The translations under genes were made by a program, and so were the position numbers. The notes below the pieces were generated by a model, which saw nothing but the letters and a program-made list of their open reading frames with translations, was not told where the DNA came from and made no database searches. From CAVWDU01 sp963753815 (GTDB lineage: Bacteria; Pseudomonadota; Gammaproteobacteria; Pseudomonadales; Halieaceae), in contig CAVWDU010000003.1 of assembly GCA_963753815.1 (NCBI GenBank), positions 1,302,001 to 1,366,000 of the forward strand: a stretch of 64,000 nucleotides of DNA. The letters run 5' to 3'. Positions within the stretch are counted from its first letter, which is position 1; the number at the start of each line of letters is the position of its first letter. Positions 42,996 to 52,169 of this stretch are shown here, in pieces.

Positions 42996-44084
42996 TCAGG
43001 GTCGGCTGAACAACCGAACCTGTATTTGAAATCCGTTGCGTTGTGCCAGATACACGCTGGCTATGTCCTCGAGCCCGGCGTTTCCGGCCCAGGCGGTCAA
43101 CACCTGTGGGTCGAAGCCCAGCCATAGGTCGCCGCAATTTTCCCGCGCCCACGCCTGGTCGTGCCGACAGAGATCGGTGATGATGACCACGCCACCCGAC
43201 CTGAGGCAGCCGGCGATGTCGCGCAGCACCTGCTCCGGGGCCGGCGTGTGGTGCAGCACCATGTTCACTACCACACAGTCCGCCTGCAGATCCTGCAATT
43301 GGCTTGCGCCAGTGTCGCCAAGAATCAACGCCACGTTATCGAGGTCCGCTCCTGCCACGGTGGCCTGCGCGCGCTCGAGCATTTTCTCGGCATTGTCGAG
43401 CGCGACGACCCGGTCGAAGGTCGCTGCCAGCACGGGCAGAAATGCACCGTCGCCGGGTCCTACCTCGAGTGCGGTCTGCGTGGCTGGCAGCGGGGCGTCG
43501 CGAAGCACCGCCGCTACGGTTTCCCCGTATTGCTCATAGCTTGCGATCAGGTCTCGCTGTTGTTCGAATTTTTCGGCGTTGTGCCGGAAAAAATCGCGCG
43601 AGTTCTGCTCGCGCTGTTGATAGAGTGCCTGCACGCGCGACTCGATGTCCGGCGGCAGCGCCAGATTGTCGAGACTGAGGAACAGCTGCTGCTGAAGAGG
43701 TTCGAGCTCGGGGCGCTGGCCGAGGGTACTGCGGCGGTAGAATATCGAGTTGCCCTCGCGACGGGTGGCCACCAGCCCCGCCTGTGCCAACACCTTCAGG
43801 TGATGACTGAGGGCCGGCTGTCGGGTGTCGAGAATGGAGCACAGCTCAGACACGCCGAAAGAGTCGTGGCTGAGTACCCGCAACGCTTGCAGGCGCAGCG
43901 GATCGGCCGTCGCCTTGCAGAGAGCCAGCAGCTCGTCGAAGGGGGCACCGGTAGCCGCATTATCCGCAGTGCCCGAGCACGGCACTGGGTGCCCGGGCGC
44001 GAGACTATCGCGGAGTTCATGGGATTCTCCGGGCGAAGTGACGCGGTCCGCGAGGGAGGTGGCTGTGTGAGACTTGACCGTCAT
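42996..44084 (-). CDS. sahR: SahR-type ArsR-family regulator with methyltransferase-like sensor domain
   Basis: The 362-residue protein combines an ArsR winged helix-turn-helix (ADPLRLQALRVLSHDSFGVSELCSILDTRQPALSHHLKVLAQAGLV region, about 60-105) with a class I SAM-methyltransferase fold (ALEVGPGDGAFLPVLAATFD near residue 207). This architecture is that of SahR, which represses SAM-cycle genes and is released by S-adenosylhomocysteine. Its place directly before metK and ahcY fits. The first 45 residues are polar and probably disordered. A strong inverted repeat lies 29 bp upstream of the start. A true methyltransferase activity is the alternative. Confidence 0.87.
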   Translation of the reverse strand: MTVKSHTATSLADRVTSPGESHELRDSLAPGHPVPCSGTADNAATGAPFDELLALCKATADPLRLQALRVLSHDSFGVSELCSILDTRQPALSHHLKVLAQAGLVATRREGNSIFYRRSTLGQRPELEPLQQQLFLSLDNLALPPDIESRVQALYQQREQNSRDFFRHNAEKFEQQRDLIASYEQYGETVAAVLRDAPLPATQTALEVGPGDGAFLPVLAATFDRVVALDNAEKMLERAQATVAGADLDNVALILGDTGASQLQDLQADCVVVNMVLHHTPAPEQVLRDIAGCLRSGGVVIITDLCRHDQAWARENCGDLWLGFDPQVLTAWAGNAGLEDIASVYLAQRNGFQIQVRLFSRP

Positions 44085-44092
44085 AGCGCGGT

Positions 44093-44121
44093 AGACTAGC
44101 AGGCTTGGCCGGCTATATCAA
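44093..44121 (-). promoter_or_regulatory. Predicted sahR-metK-ahcY promoter
   Basis: On the minus strand TTGATA (44116-44121) and TAGTCT (44093-44098) are 17 bases apart, with TGC before the -10 (extended -10). The -35 overlaps the inverted repeat, as expected for repression. If correct, transcription begins only two or three bases before the ATG at 44084, so the mRNA would be nearly leaderless, in line with the absence of a ribosome binding site. Confidence 0.5.
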
Positions 44122-44136
44122 AATATGTTGATATAG
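44113..44136. promoter_or_regulatory. Candidate SahR operator
   Basis: CTATATCAA, six bases, then TTGATATAG is a perfect 9-6-9 inverted repeat in the divergent gap between sahR and tkt. It is AT-rich in a GC-rich region and overlaps the predicted -35 hexamer of sahR. Size and symmetry suit a dimeric ArsR-type repressor. I infer it is the SahR site; the match to the published SahR motif was not checked. Confidence 0.7.
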
Positions 44137-44265
44137 TTTTGTGAGGTATTTTACAGGATAACCGGCGCCCGATCGGACCGTATTCGATTGCTGTCGGCCA
44201 GCCGTTACGCGAAAATGGCCGCCCTGGTCGCCCGGCCGGGCCCGGATTCCTCGCTGGAGATGCAC

Positions 44266-46266
44266 ATGCCCACCCGCACCGAACTCGCCAATGCCATCCG
44301 TGCGCTCAGCATGGATGCCGTCCAACAAGCCAACAGCGGCCATCCCGGGGCGCCGATGGGCATGGCCGATATTGCCGAGGTGTTGTGGAACGACTTCTAT
44401 CGACACAACCCCGGCAACCCGGGCTGGCCCAACCGCGATCGGTTCGTGCTGTCCAACGGGCACGCGTCCATGCTGCTTTATTCGCTGTTGCACCTGAGCG
44501 GTTACGACATGCCCCTGGAGGAACTGCAGAATTTCAGGCAGTTGCACAGCAAGACTCCGGGGCACCCGGAGTATGGCTACGCGCCCGGTATCGAAACCAC
44601 GACCGGTCCGCTGGGCCAGGGGCTCGCCAATGCCATTGGCATGGCGCTGGCAGAGAAAGTGCTCGCCGCGCATTTCAACCGCCCGGGATTTGACATCGTT
44701 GATCACCGTACCTATGTGTTCGTCGGAGATGGCTGCCTCATGGAGGGGATCTCCCACGAGGTATGCTCGCTGGCCGGGACACTGGGACTGGGGAAACTGA
44801 TCGCCTTCTATGACGACAACGGAATTTCTATCGACGGCGAGGTGGCGGGATGGTTTAGCGATGACACCGCGAAACGCTTCGAGGCTTACCGCTGGCAGGT
44901 CATCGCGGACGTCGACGGTCATGACCCGGAGGCCATCCGGGCGGCTGTCGATGCCGCGCGCGCCGATACGGCGCGACCTACCCTGATCTGCTGCCGTACC
45001 ATTATCGGCAGGGGCTCGCCGGGCAAACAGGGCAAGGAGTCCTGCCACGGAGCGCCGCTGGGGGCGGAGGAAGTCGCCGCCACCCGGGAAGCGCTGGGCT
45101 GGGGATACCCGCCCTTCGCGGTGCCCGACGAGATCTACAGCGCCTGGGACGCCAGGCAGTCCGGTGCGGAGCTGGAGCGCGACTGGGAAGCGCTGTTCGA
45201 GGGGTATGCCGAGCAGCATCCCGAACTGGCGGCGCAACTGCAGCGGCGCCTGGCAGGGGAGTTGCCCGCCGGGTTCGCCGCCGATGCGGACGCCTACATC
45301 GCAGCCTGCCAGGAGGCCGGCGAAAGTATCGCCAGCCGCAAGGCCTCGCAGAACTGCCTCAATGCCTACGGCCCGCTGCTGCCTGAGTTGATGGGCGGGT
45401 CGGCTGACCTCGCCGGGTCCAACCTGACGCTGTGGGATGGGTCCAGGGCCATCTCCGCAGAGGACGCGGCGGGCAACTACATCTATTACGGAGTGCGCGA
45501 ATTCGGCATGTCCGCGATGATGAACGGGATAGCGCTGCATGGCGGCTTCGTGAACTACGGCGCGACATTTCTGATGTTCATGGAGTACGCCCGCAACGCG
45601 GTGCGGATGGCGGCATTGATGGGTGTGCAGTCGATCTTTGTTTACACCCATGACTCGATCGGCCTGGGCGAGGACGGGCCGACCCACCAGCCTGTGGAGC
45701 AGCTCACCGCATTGCGCGCGACCCCTAACCTGCAGACCTGGCGCCCCTGCGATACGGTGGAATCCGCCGTCGCCTGGAAGTCCGCCATCCAGCGCCGTGA
45801 CGGGCCGTCGGCACTGGTGTTTTCACGCCAGGGACTGCCGCATCAGCAGCGCACGGCCGGGGCGGTAGCGGCGATCAGCCGGGGTGGCTACATCCTGTGG
45901 GAGCCGGACGGCCCGGTAGAAGCCATCGTCATCGCCACCGGTTCCGAGGTGGAGCTGGCCGTGCAGGCGGCGCAGCGTCTGGGCGAGTCGGGGCGGCGGG
46001 TCCGCGTGGTGTCGTTGCCCTGCGCCGAGCTGTTCGACCAGCAGGACGCGGACTACCGCCAGGCGGTGCTGCCGATCGAGGTCAGCGCCAGGGTCGCGGT
46101 CGAGGCCGCCCACGCTGACTACTGGCACAAATACGTGGGGCTCTCAGGTCGCATCGTCGCCATGACGGGCTTCGGTGAATCCGCCCCCGGCGGCGAGCTG
46201 ATGCGCCACTTCGGCTTCACCGTCGATGCCGTGGTCGAAGCGCTGAACGGGTTGCTGGCGGGTTAG
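44266..46266 (+). CDS. tkt: Transketolase
   Basis: Transketolase moves two-carbon units in the pentose phosphate pathway using thiamine diphosphate. The ATG at 44266 has TGGAG 6 bases upstream and gives 666 residues (E. coli 663), starting MPTRTELANAIRALSMDAVQ. The TPP-binding motif GDGCLMEGISHEV lies near residue 155, and DSIGLGEDGPTHQPVEQL near 463. Earlier in-frame starts at 44188 and 44260 are less likely. It begins a carbon-metabolism run with epd and pgk. Confidence 0.97.
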   Translation: MPTRTELANAIRALSMDAVQQANSGHPGAPMGMADIAEVLWNDFYRHNPGNPGWPNRDRFVLSNGHASMLLYSLLHLSGYDMPLEELQNFRQLHSKTPGHPEYGYAPGIETTTGPLGQGLANAIGMALAEKVLAAHFNRPGFDIVDHRTYVFVGDGCLMEGISHEVCSLAGTLGLGKLIAFYDDNGISIDGEVAGWFSDDTAKRFEAYRWQVIADVDGHDPEAIRAAVDAARADTARPTLICCRTIIGRGSPGKQGKESCHGAPLGAEEVAATREALGWGYPPFAVPDEIYSAWDARQSGAELERDWEALFEGYAEQHPELAAQLQRRLAGELPAGFAADADAYIAACQEAGESIASRKASQNCLNAYGPLLPELMGGSADLAGSNLTLWDGSRAISAEDAAGNYIYYGVREFGMSAMMNGIALHGGFVNYGATFLMFMEYARNAVRMAALMGVQSIFVYTHDSIGLGEDGPTHQPVEQLTALRATPNLQTWRPCDTVESAVAWKSAIQRRDGPSALVFSRQGLPHQQRTAGAVAAISRGGYILWEPDGPVEAIVIATGSEVELAVQAAQRLGESGRRVRVVSLPCAELFDQQDADYRQAVLPIEVSARVAVEAAHADYWHKYVGLSGRIVAMTGFGESAPGGELMRHFGFTVDAVVEALNGLLAG

Positions 46267-46323
46267 GGGCTATGAACCTTAGCCAGCGGCACCTGCCGCT
46301 GCCACGGACGGGCAGGAGTTAGC

Positions 46324-47334
46324 GTGCTGCATCTGGCGATCAATGGTTATGGCCGCATCGGCCGCAGTGTCTTCCGCGCGCTCTATGAAAGCCATCGGCG
46401 GGAGCAGCTGCGGGTGGTCGCCATCAATGAACTGGCGGACGCGCGCACGGTCCTGCATCTCAGCCGGTACGATTCAACCCACGGCCGTTTTCCGCTCGCG
46501 ATCGAGGGCGACCGCGGGCGTCTGCTGGTCGGTGGCGACGAGATCAACCTGCTTCGCCACCCGGATATACATGACCTGCACTGGGGTGATCTCGGTGTCG
46601 ACATGGTGCTGGAGTGCACTGGCGCTTTCTCCGACCGGGCGACGGCAGAGCAGCACCTCAACCGGGGCGCCTCAAGGGTGCTGTTTTCCCAACCGGCCGA
46701 GGCCGATGTCGATGCTACCGTCGTGTACGGTATCAATCACACTACCCTGAGCTCGAATGACCGGATCGTCTCCAATGCCTCCTGCACGACCAATGCCATC
46801 GTGCCTGTCATCAAGGCACTCGACGAAGGGCTGGGCATCGATTGCGGTACGATAACCACTATTCACTCGGCCATGAACGACCAGCCGGTGCTCGACGCGT
46901 ATCACCATACGGATCTGCGCAAGACCCGTTCCGCGTCACAGTCGATCATCCCCGTCGACACCGGCCTGGCCCGGGGCGTCGAGCGGATTTTACCGGCTAT
47001 GGAAGGGTGCTTCACGGCCCAGGCACTGCGGGTGCCCACCCTGAATGTCTCTGCCCTTGACCTGACGGTGATCGTGAGGAGCGACTGTGATGACGCCGGG
47101 GTCAACGACCTGTTGCGCGAGGCTGCCACCCGGCGATTCGAGGGCGTGCTGGGCTATACTGATGAACCGCTGGCGTCCTGTGATTTCAATCACGACGCGC
47201 GGTCCGGCGTCGTTGACGCCAGCCAGACGCGCGTCAGTGGTGGCCGCCTGGTCAAGGTGCTGACCTGGTTTGACAATGAGTGGGCCTACGCCAATCGCAT
47301 GCTGGACGTGGCGGCTTACTGGAACAGTCTCTGA
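46324..47334 (+). CDS. epd: Erythrose-4-phosphate dehydrogenase
   Basis: Epd oxidises erythrose 4-phosphate to 4-phosphoerythronate for pyridoxal phosphate synthesis. The 336-residue protein begins with a GTG and the NAD-binding INGYGRIGRSVFRALYES. The catalytic cysteine lies in SNASCTTNAIVP near residue 154. Features closer to Epd than to GAPDH are INELADA, the YDSTHGRF segment and IHSAMNDQPVLDAYHHTDLR. A GAPDH role is possible but less likely. It lies between tkt and pgk as in Pseudomonas. Confidence 0.9.
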   Translation: MLHLAINGYGRIGRSVFRALYESHRREQLRVVAINELADARTVLHLSRYDSTHGRFPLAIEGDRGRLLVGGDEINLLRHPDIHDLHWGDLGVDMVLECTGAFSDRATAEQHLNRGASRVLFSQPAEADVDATVVYGINHTTLSSNDRIVSNASCTTNAIVPVIKALDEGLGIDCGTITTIHSAMNDQPVLDAYHHTDLRKTRSASQSIIPVDTGLARGVERILPAMEGCFTAQALRVPTLNVSALDLTVIVRSDCDDAGVNDLLREAATRRFEGVLGYTDEPLASCDFNHDARSGVVDASQTRVSGGRLVKVLTWFDNEWAYANRMLDVAAYWNSL

Positions 47335-47348
47335 CTGGGAGGAGAAAA

Positions 47349-48527
47349 ATGTCCGTGAATGTGGATCTCATGCTCGACCAGGCGCTCGCCGGCCAGCGGG
47401 TGCTGATCAGGGAGGACCTGAACGTGCCGCTGAAAGACGGCGCGGTCAGCAGCGATGCACGCATCCGGGCTGCTCTCCCGACGATAAAGGCTGCTCGCGA
47501 CGCGGGTGCCCGGGTGCTGCTGATGTCCCATCTGGGCAGGCCCACTGAGGGCGAGTTCGACCCGGCGCTGTCGCTGGCGCCGGTGGCCCGGCATCTGGGT
47601 GACCTGCTCGGGTCACCGGTACGCCTGGTGCAGGCGTGGCGTGAGGGTGTCGACCTGGCTGACGGGGAGGTCGTGCTGCTGGAGAACGTGCGCTTCAACA
47701 CCGGTGAGAAAAAGGATGACGACGACCTCGCGCAGGCCTATGCCGCGTTGTGCGATGTGTTTGTCATGGATGCCTTCGGCACTGCACACCGTGCCCAGGC
47801 GTCCACCCATGGCGTGGCGAAATACGCACCGCTGGTCTGTGCGGGGCCGCTGTTGCAGGGGGAACTGGAAGCGCTGGAGCGCGCGCTTGCCGAGCCCGCG
47901 AGGCCCCTTGTTGCCATTGTCGGCGGCTCCAAGGTCTCCACCAAGTTGCAGGTACTGGAAACACTTGCCGACAAGGTCGATCAAATGATCGTAGGCGGGG
48001 GCATCGCCAACACCTTTCTGGCCGCTGCCGGCCAACCGGTCGGTAAGTCTCTCTGTGAGCACGACCTGGTACCGGCGGCGAAATCACTGCTGGACAAGGT
48101 CGCGATACCCCTGCCCGAGGACGTAGTTACCGCTACCGAACTGAGTGAATCCGCGACCGCGACGGTGAAACCCGCCGGGGAGGTCACCGCAGAAGAGATG
48201 ATCCTGGACATCGGCCCCCGCGCTGCGGAGCATATTGCCGGGCTCCTGTCCAACGCGGGCACTATCCTCTGGAACGGGCCCGTCGGCGTGTTTGAGATCG
48301 ACGCCTTCGCCGGGGGCACCGAGACACTGGCCCGGGCTATTGCTGCGAGTCCGGGGTTCTCGCTGGCGGGTGGCGGCGATACGCTGGCCGCCATCGACAA
48401 GTTCGGTATCAGAGACAAGGTCTCCTACATATCCACGGGCGGCGGCGCGTTCCTCGAATACGTCGAGGGCAAGCGACTGCCCGCGGTCGCGGTGCTCGAA
48501 CAGCGTGCCAGCCTCCGCCGACAGTAG
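47349..48527 (+). CDS. pgk: Phosphoglycerate kinase
   Basis: Pgk interconverts 1,3-bisphosphoglycerate and 3-phosphoglycerate with ATP. From the ATG at 47349, with GGGAGGAG 6 bases before, it is 392 residues. Motifs are VLIREDLNVPLKDG near residue 17, LMSHLGRPTEG near 56, IVGGSKVSTKLQVL near 195 and LWNGPVGVFE near 313, and GGGDTLAAIDKFG near 342. It lies 14 bp after epd. Confidence 0.97.
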   Translation: MSVNVDLMLDQALAGQRVLIREDLNVPLKDGAVSSDARIRAALPTIKAARDAGARVLLMSHLGRPTEGEFDPALSLAPVARHLGDLLGSPVRLVQAWREGVDLADGEVVLLENVRFNTGEKKDDDDLAQAYAALCDVFVMDAFGTAHRAQASTHGVAKYAPLVCAGPLLQGELEALERALAEPARPLVAIVGGSKVSTKLQVLETLADKVDQMIVGGGIANTFLAAAGQPVGKSLCEHDLVPAAKSLLDKVAIPLPEDVVTATELSESATATVKPAGEVTAEEMILDIGPRAAEHIAGLLSNAGTILWNGPVGVFEIDAFAGGTETLARAIAASPGFSLAGGGDTLAAIDKFGIRDKVSYISTGGGAFLEYVEGKRLPAVAVLEQRASLRRQ

Positions 48528-48614
48528 CCGGTCACTCTGCCGGGCCGGCACACAACAGAAGGCGAAAATCCGTGGCATCGACCGGAAAGCGCCACAGGCC
48601 AGCCCGACGATCGC

Positions 48615-49592
48615 ATGATGGAACCCGCTGAGGCTCCGGGACAGAACCCCTCGCCGGTGCAGCTCGCCGCCGGGATTCGCAGTAGTCTTTCACCGCTTGC
48701 GGATGCCCGCGTGGCAGCGCCGGCGGCTCTCGGGTTCTGGTCGGATTACGGTCTCGCCGCGAAAACCCTTTCGCCGGATGTGCATTACCGGGCAGGTACG
48801 GTGACCTCTGCCGACTTCACCCTGGTGGCCCACAGCTGGGAGCAGCCGGGAGCTACCTGCAACCTCCTGATCGTCCACGGGTACTTCGATCACAGCGGTC
48901 TCTACGGCCGGCTGATCGAGAACGGCCTGGCGCGGGGTTGTAACGTACTCGCGTTCGACCTGCCGGGCCACGGACTCTCCTCCGGCGACCGCGGTGTGAT
49001 CGGCAATTTCCGAGAGTATGGCGATGCCATCGCCGCCGTGATGGCCGCGGCCGGGCTGCCGCACCTGCCCTGGTGGGTGATGGCGCAGAGCATGGGCGCC
49101 GCCGCGCTGATCGAATACGCCCGGGGCTATGAGTGGCCGTTTCGGGCCGCGGTCCTGCTGGCGCCCCTGGTGCGCCCCGCGGGGTGGTTCGGAATCGTGG
49201 CGGCTCACCGGCTGATCGGGCGGGTGGTCAGCAGCGTGCGGCGGGAGTTCGCGGAGAATTCGTCCGATGCTGATTTCCTCGACCTGGTGAAGGCGGACCC
49301 GCTGCAGAGCCGGCGGGTGCCGGTGGCGTGGGTCAGCGCCCTGCGTCACTGGGTGCGCTCACTGCCCCGCGACGGACTCGGAGTCGGGCCCGCACTGGTG
49401 ATTCAGGGCGATGATGACGGAACCGTCGACTGGCGCTATAACCTGCCTGTCATCGAGCGCCTGTTCCCGGGCAGCCGAATCGAGCGGGTACCGGGCGGCG
49501 GTCACCACCTGGCCAACGAAGCCAGCGGGCTGCGCGACCGGTACCTGCAGGTCGCCAACGCCTACGTAGCCCGGAGGCTGGGCAGCGGGTAA
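48615..49592 (+). CDS. Alpha/beta hydrolase (monoglyceride lipase/lysophospholipase-like)
   Basis: The 325-residue protein has the serine aminopeptidase S33 (Hydrolase_4) pattern: LLIVHGYFDHSGLYGRLI near residue 80, FDLPGHGLSSGDRG near 113, the nucleophile in MAQSMGAAALIEYA (about 155), an acid residue in VIQGDDDGTVDW near 260 and the histidine in GGGHHLANE near 295. Related proteins hydrolyse lysophospholipids or monoacylglycerols; the substrate here is unknown. It begins the region where gene order departs from Pseudomonas. Confidence 0.8.
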   Translation: MMEPAEAPGQNPSPVQLAAGIRSSLSPLADARVAAPAALGFWSDYGLAAKTLSPDVHYRAGTVTSADFTLVAHSWEQPGATCNLLIVHGYFDHSGLYGRLIENGLARGCNVLAFDLPGHGLSSGDRGVIGNFREYGDAIAAVMAAAGLPHLPWWVMAQSMGAAALIEYARGYEWPFRAAVLLAPLVRPAGWFGIVAAHRLIGRVVSSVRREFAENSSDADFLDLVKADPLQSRRVPVAWVSALRHWVRSLPRDGLGVGPALVIQGDDDGTVDWRYNLPVIERLFPGSRIERVPGGGHHLANEASGLRDRYLQVANAYVARRLGSG

Positions 49593-49752
49593 CAAGCCGG
49601 TGAGCGCGTCGCTGCCCAGGTGTTGTCGGTGAGTGTGTACCGCCGACCGCAGCAACCCTGCATTTCGTGGTGCTATACTCCGGGGGAGGGGCCAGGCGAC
49701 AGCGTCGAGAGTCGGCGGTGTGGCCAATTGCCGGTGTCCCCCGGAGGTTGGT

Positions 49753-50904
49753 ATGTGGAGATGGGTCCGGTCGCACTGCGGCCTGTTGTTGATTGTCCTC
49801 ACTCTTGCGGCATGTGCCGGGCAGGTGGCGGGGCCATCGGGCGCGAATGACACACCGACACTCAGTCGCGCGGAACTGCTGGATGGCGCCATCGTTGGCC
49901 TCGGTCCCGATGATCGGCTCGAGCCGGTAGAGCTGCTCGCCATCAACGACGACATGCGCACGTTCCTCGATGTCCACGTGCCGGCAAACCTCGGGTCCAA
50001 GCAGAAGGTGGAATTGATCCTGGCCGCCATCCTCGATGATGGCCTGCGCCTCGACTACAACCTCTTCGAGACCCACACCGCCGAAGAGGCGTTTTATTCA
50101 CGCCAGGGCAACTGCATGTCGTTTACCAATCTCTTCGTCGCCCTGGCACGCGCCACGGGCGTATCGGCGCGATTCCAGGAAGTCGAGGTACCGCCGACCT
50201 GGGAGGCCCGGGGCGATACCTGGCTGTTCAACAAGCATGTCAATGCCGTGGTCGATCTGCCGGCGGCAAGTATATCGGTGGATTTCGCGCTGGATTCCTA
50301 TGATTCCGAGTACCGCCGACGGATGCTGAGCGATACCGATATCGAGGCCCGCTATCACAACAATATGGGTGTGCACTTCATGGCCTCGGACGACTACACC
50401 GAGTCGTTCCGCCATTTTCAGCGCGCCCTGGATATCGACCCCGACGTGGCCTATTTCTGGACCAACCTCGGCACCCTTTACCGGCGCCTGGCCGAAGACG
50501 AGGCGGCTGAGTCGAGCTTCCTGACGGCGTTGTCGATCGTCCCTGAGCCTGCGGCAATGAGCAACCTCGCGCGCCTCTATGAGGCCCGCGACGACAGCGA
50601 CCTGGCTGACTATTATGCCTCCAAGGTGCAACTGTTCCGGCGCAAGAATCCGTTCTACCTGTATGAGTTGGCGCAGCGGGCCTACGACAAAGGCGACTAT
50701 GAAGGCGCCGCGCGTGAGGCTCGCGCCGCGATCAGGCTGCACGAGGGAGAACACAGTTTCCACCGCCTGCTGGGTCTCTCCTATATCCAGCTGGGTGAGG
50801 TCGACAAGGCCGGAGGCCAGTTCAAACTGGCGGCCGAGTTTGCCGCCAGCGAAGAACAGCGCGAAAGCTACAACCGCAAACTGGAGTACCTGGCCAGGCA
50901 CTGA
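49753..50904 (+). CDS. Lipoprotein with transglutaminase-like domain and TPR repeats
   Basis: The ATG at 49753 has a strong GGAGG 5 bases upstream and gives 383 residues. A signal peptide ends at the lipobox LAAC (cysteine about residue 21). A transglutaminase-like domain follows: catalytic cysteine in RQGNCMSFTNLFVALARATG (near 120), histidine in NKHVNAVV and aspartate in SVDFALDSYD. The C-terminal half carries TPR units (HNNMGVHFMASDDYTESFRHFQRALDIDPD and others). Such TPR/transglutaminase proteins are envelope-associated; the substrate is not known. Confidence 0.82.
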   Translation: MWRWVRSHCGLLLIVLTLAACAGQVAGPSGANDTPTLSRAELLDGAIVGLGPDDRLEPVELLAINDDMRTFLDVHVPANLGSKQKVELILAAILDDGLRLDYNLFETHTAEEAFYSRQGNCMSFTNLFVALARATGVSARFQEVEVPPTWEARGDTWLFNKHVNAVVDLPAASISVDFALDSYDSEYRRRMLSDTDIEARYHNNMGVHFMASDDYTESFRHFQRALDIDPDVAYFWTNLGTLYRRLAEDEAAESSFLTALSIVPEPAAMSNLARLYEARDDSDLADYYASKVQLFRRKNPFYLYELAQRAYDKGDYEGAAREARAAIRLHEGEHSFHRLLGLSYIQLGEVDKAGGQFKLAAEFAASEEQRESYNRKLEYLARH

Positions 50905-51017
50905 TCGGCCCGGTCGTCGTCGGGCGACCGTTAAGCGCCCTTGTCCTCTGGTATCATGGCGGCCGGAAGCCCGCCGATGCCGGCGGGTTGGTTGGAGTTT
51001 CGGCGGCAGGGCGGATA

Positions 51018-52169
51018 ATGGCTGAAGACATCGAACGACTGAAGCGCGAGGGACTCGCCGCTCTGAAGGGCGGCGATGCCGTCGGCGCGCGAGACCGGCT
51101 GACCCGGGTCACCGACTCGGGTGCCGCGGATGCCTCAACGTGGCTTGCGCTCGCCTTTTCCTGTATCCGGCTGGAGGAGTTCGACGCGGCAATGCAAGCC
51201 GTGGACGGCGCCCTGGCACTGGACCCGCGCAACCTGCGTGCGCTCCTGTTCAAGGCCGACCACCTCGATCGGGTGGGTCAACCGCGAGCGGCGCTTGGCT
51301 TCTATCGGGGCGCGCTGCAGGTCGCCTCGAACCTCGACCAGGTGCCGCCTGATGTCGAGCAGGGCCTGCACCGGGCCGCCCGGTTCAGCGAAAGCCACGC
51401 CAACGACTACCGGGAGTACCTGCTGGACGCGTTGGGCGCGCAGGGCTATTCGGCGGCCGCCAGCGAGCGGTTTGCTGAGTCGCTGGACCTGACGTTCGGC
51501 CAGAAGCGGGTTCACCTCCAGCAGCCCACCCGTTACTACTTTCCCGGTCTGGCCCAGCGTGCCTTTTTTCCGCGGGAGGACTTCCCCTGGATCGAGGGGC
51601 TGGAAGCGGAAACCGACCGGATTCGCGCTGAATTACAGTCAGTACTGGCAGCCGAGGGCAGCTTCAGCCCCTACCTGGAAGCGGGAAGCGGGCCGCAGCT
51701 GAACGACCGCAGCAACGTGGACAGCATGGATTGGAGTGCCTGCTACCTGTGGCGCGAGGGCGAACGGGTGGAGGAAAATGCCGCCCGCTGTCCTGTTACG
51801 TTTGCGGCGCTGGAACAGGTTCCGCTGTGCAAGGTGCCCGGCCAGATGCCGTCGGCGCTGTTTTCCCGGCTGGCCCCCGGGGCCCGGATCGTCCCCCACC
51901 ACGGCGCGGTCAATACGCGACTCATCTGTCATCTGCCCCTGATCGTTCCCCCGGATTGCGGTGCCCTGCGGGTGGGTAACTATGAGCGCGCCTGGCGTGA
52001 AGGTGAGGCATTCGTGTTCGATGACAGTATGGAGCACGAGGCCTGGAACCCCTCTGCCCGCGAGCGTGTGGTGCTGTTGTTTGATATCTGGCGCCCGGAA
52101 CTGACCGATGAGGAGCGGCACTGGGTGTCGCGTATGCTGCAGGCCGTGGACGCGTATAACAGTGCCTGA
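51018..52169 (+). CDS. TPR-containing aspartyl/asparaginyl beta-hydroxylase family protein
   Basis: From the ATG at 51018 the protein is 383 residues. The first third is a TPR-like region (LAFSCIRLEEFDAAMQAVDGALALDPRNLRALL), and the C-terminal half is an Asp/Asn beta-hydroxylase domain: ALFSRLAPGARIVPHHGAVNTRLICHL near residue 295 with the first iron-binding histidine, and FDDSMEHEAWN near 345 with the second. These are 2-oxoglutarate/iron dioxygenases. A TTG ten codons upstream is an alternative start. It runs into the next gene, which overlaps its stop. Confidence 0.85.
   Translation: MAEDIERLKREGLAALKGGDAVGARDRLTRVTDSGAADASTWLALAFSCIRLEEFDAAMQAVDGALALDPRNLRALLFKADHLDRVGQPRAALGFYRGALQVASNLDQVPPDVEQGLHRAARFSESHANDYREYLLDALGAQGYSAAASERFAESLDLTFGQKRVHLQQPTRYYFPGLAQRAFFPREDFPWIEGLEAETDRIRAELQSVLAAEGSFSPYLEAGSGPQLNDRSNVDSMDWSACYLWREGERVEENAARCPVTFAALEQVPLCKVPGQMPSALFSRLAPGARIVPHHGAVNTRLICHLPLIVPPDCGALRVGNYERAWREGEAFVFDDSMEHEAWNPSARERVVLLFDIWRPELTDEERHWVSRMLQAVDAYNSA

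Noticed and set aside
44113..45687. Minus-strand frame of 524 codons opposite tkt
   Set aside because: Complement of the conserved transketolase gene; composition reflects codon bias only.
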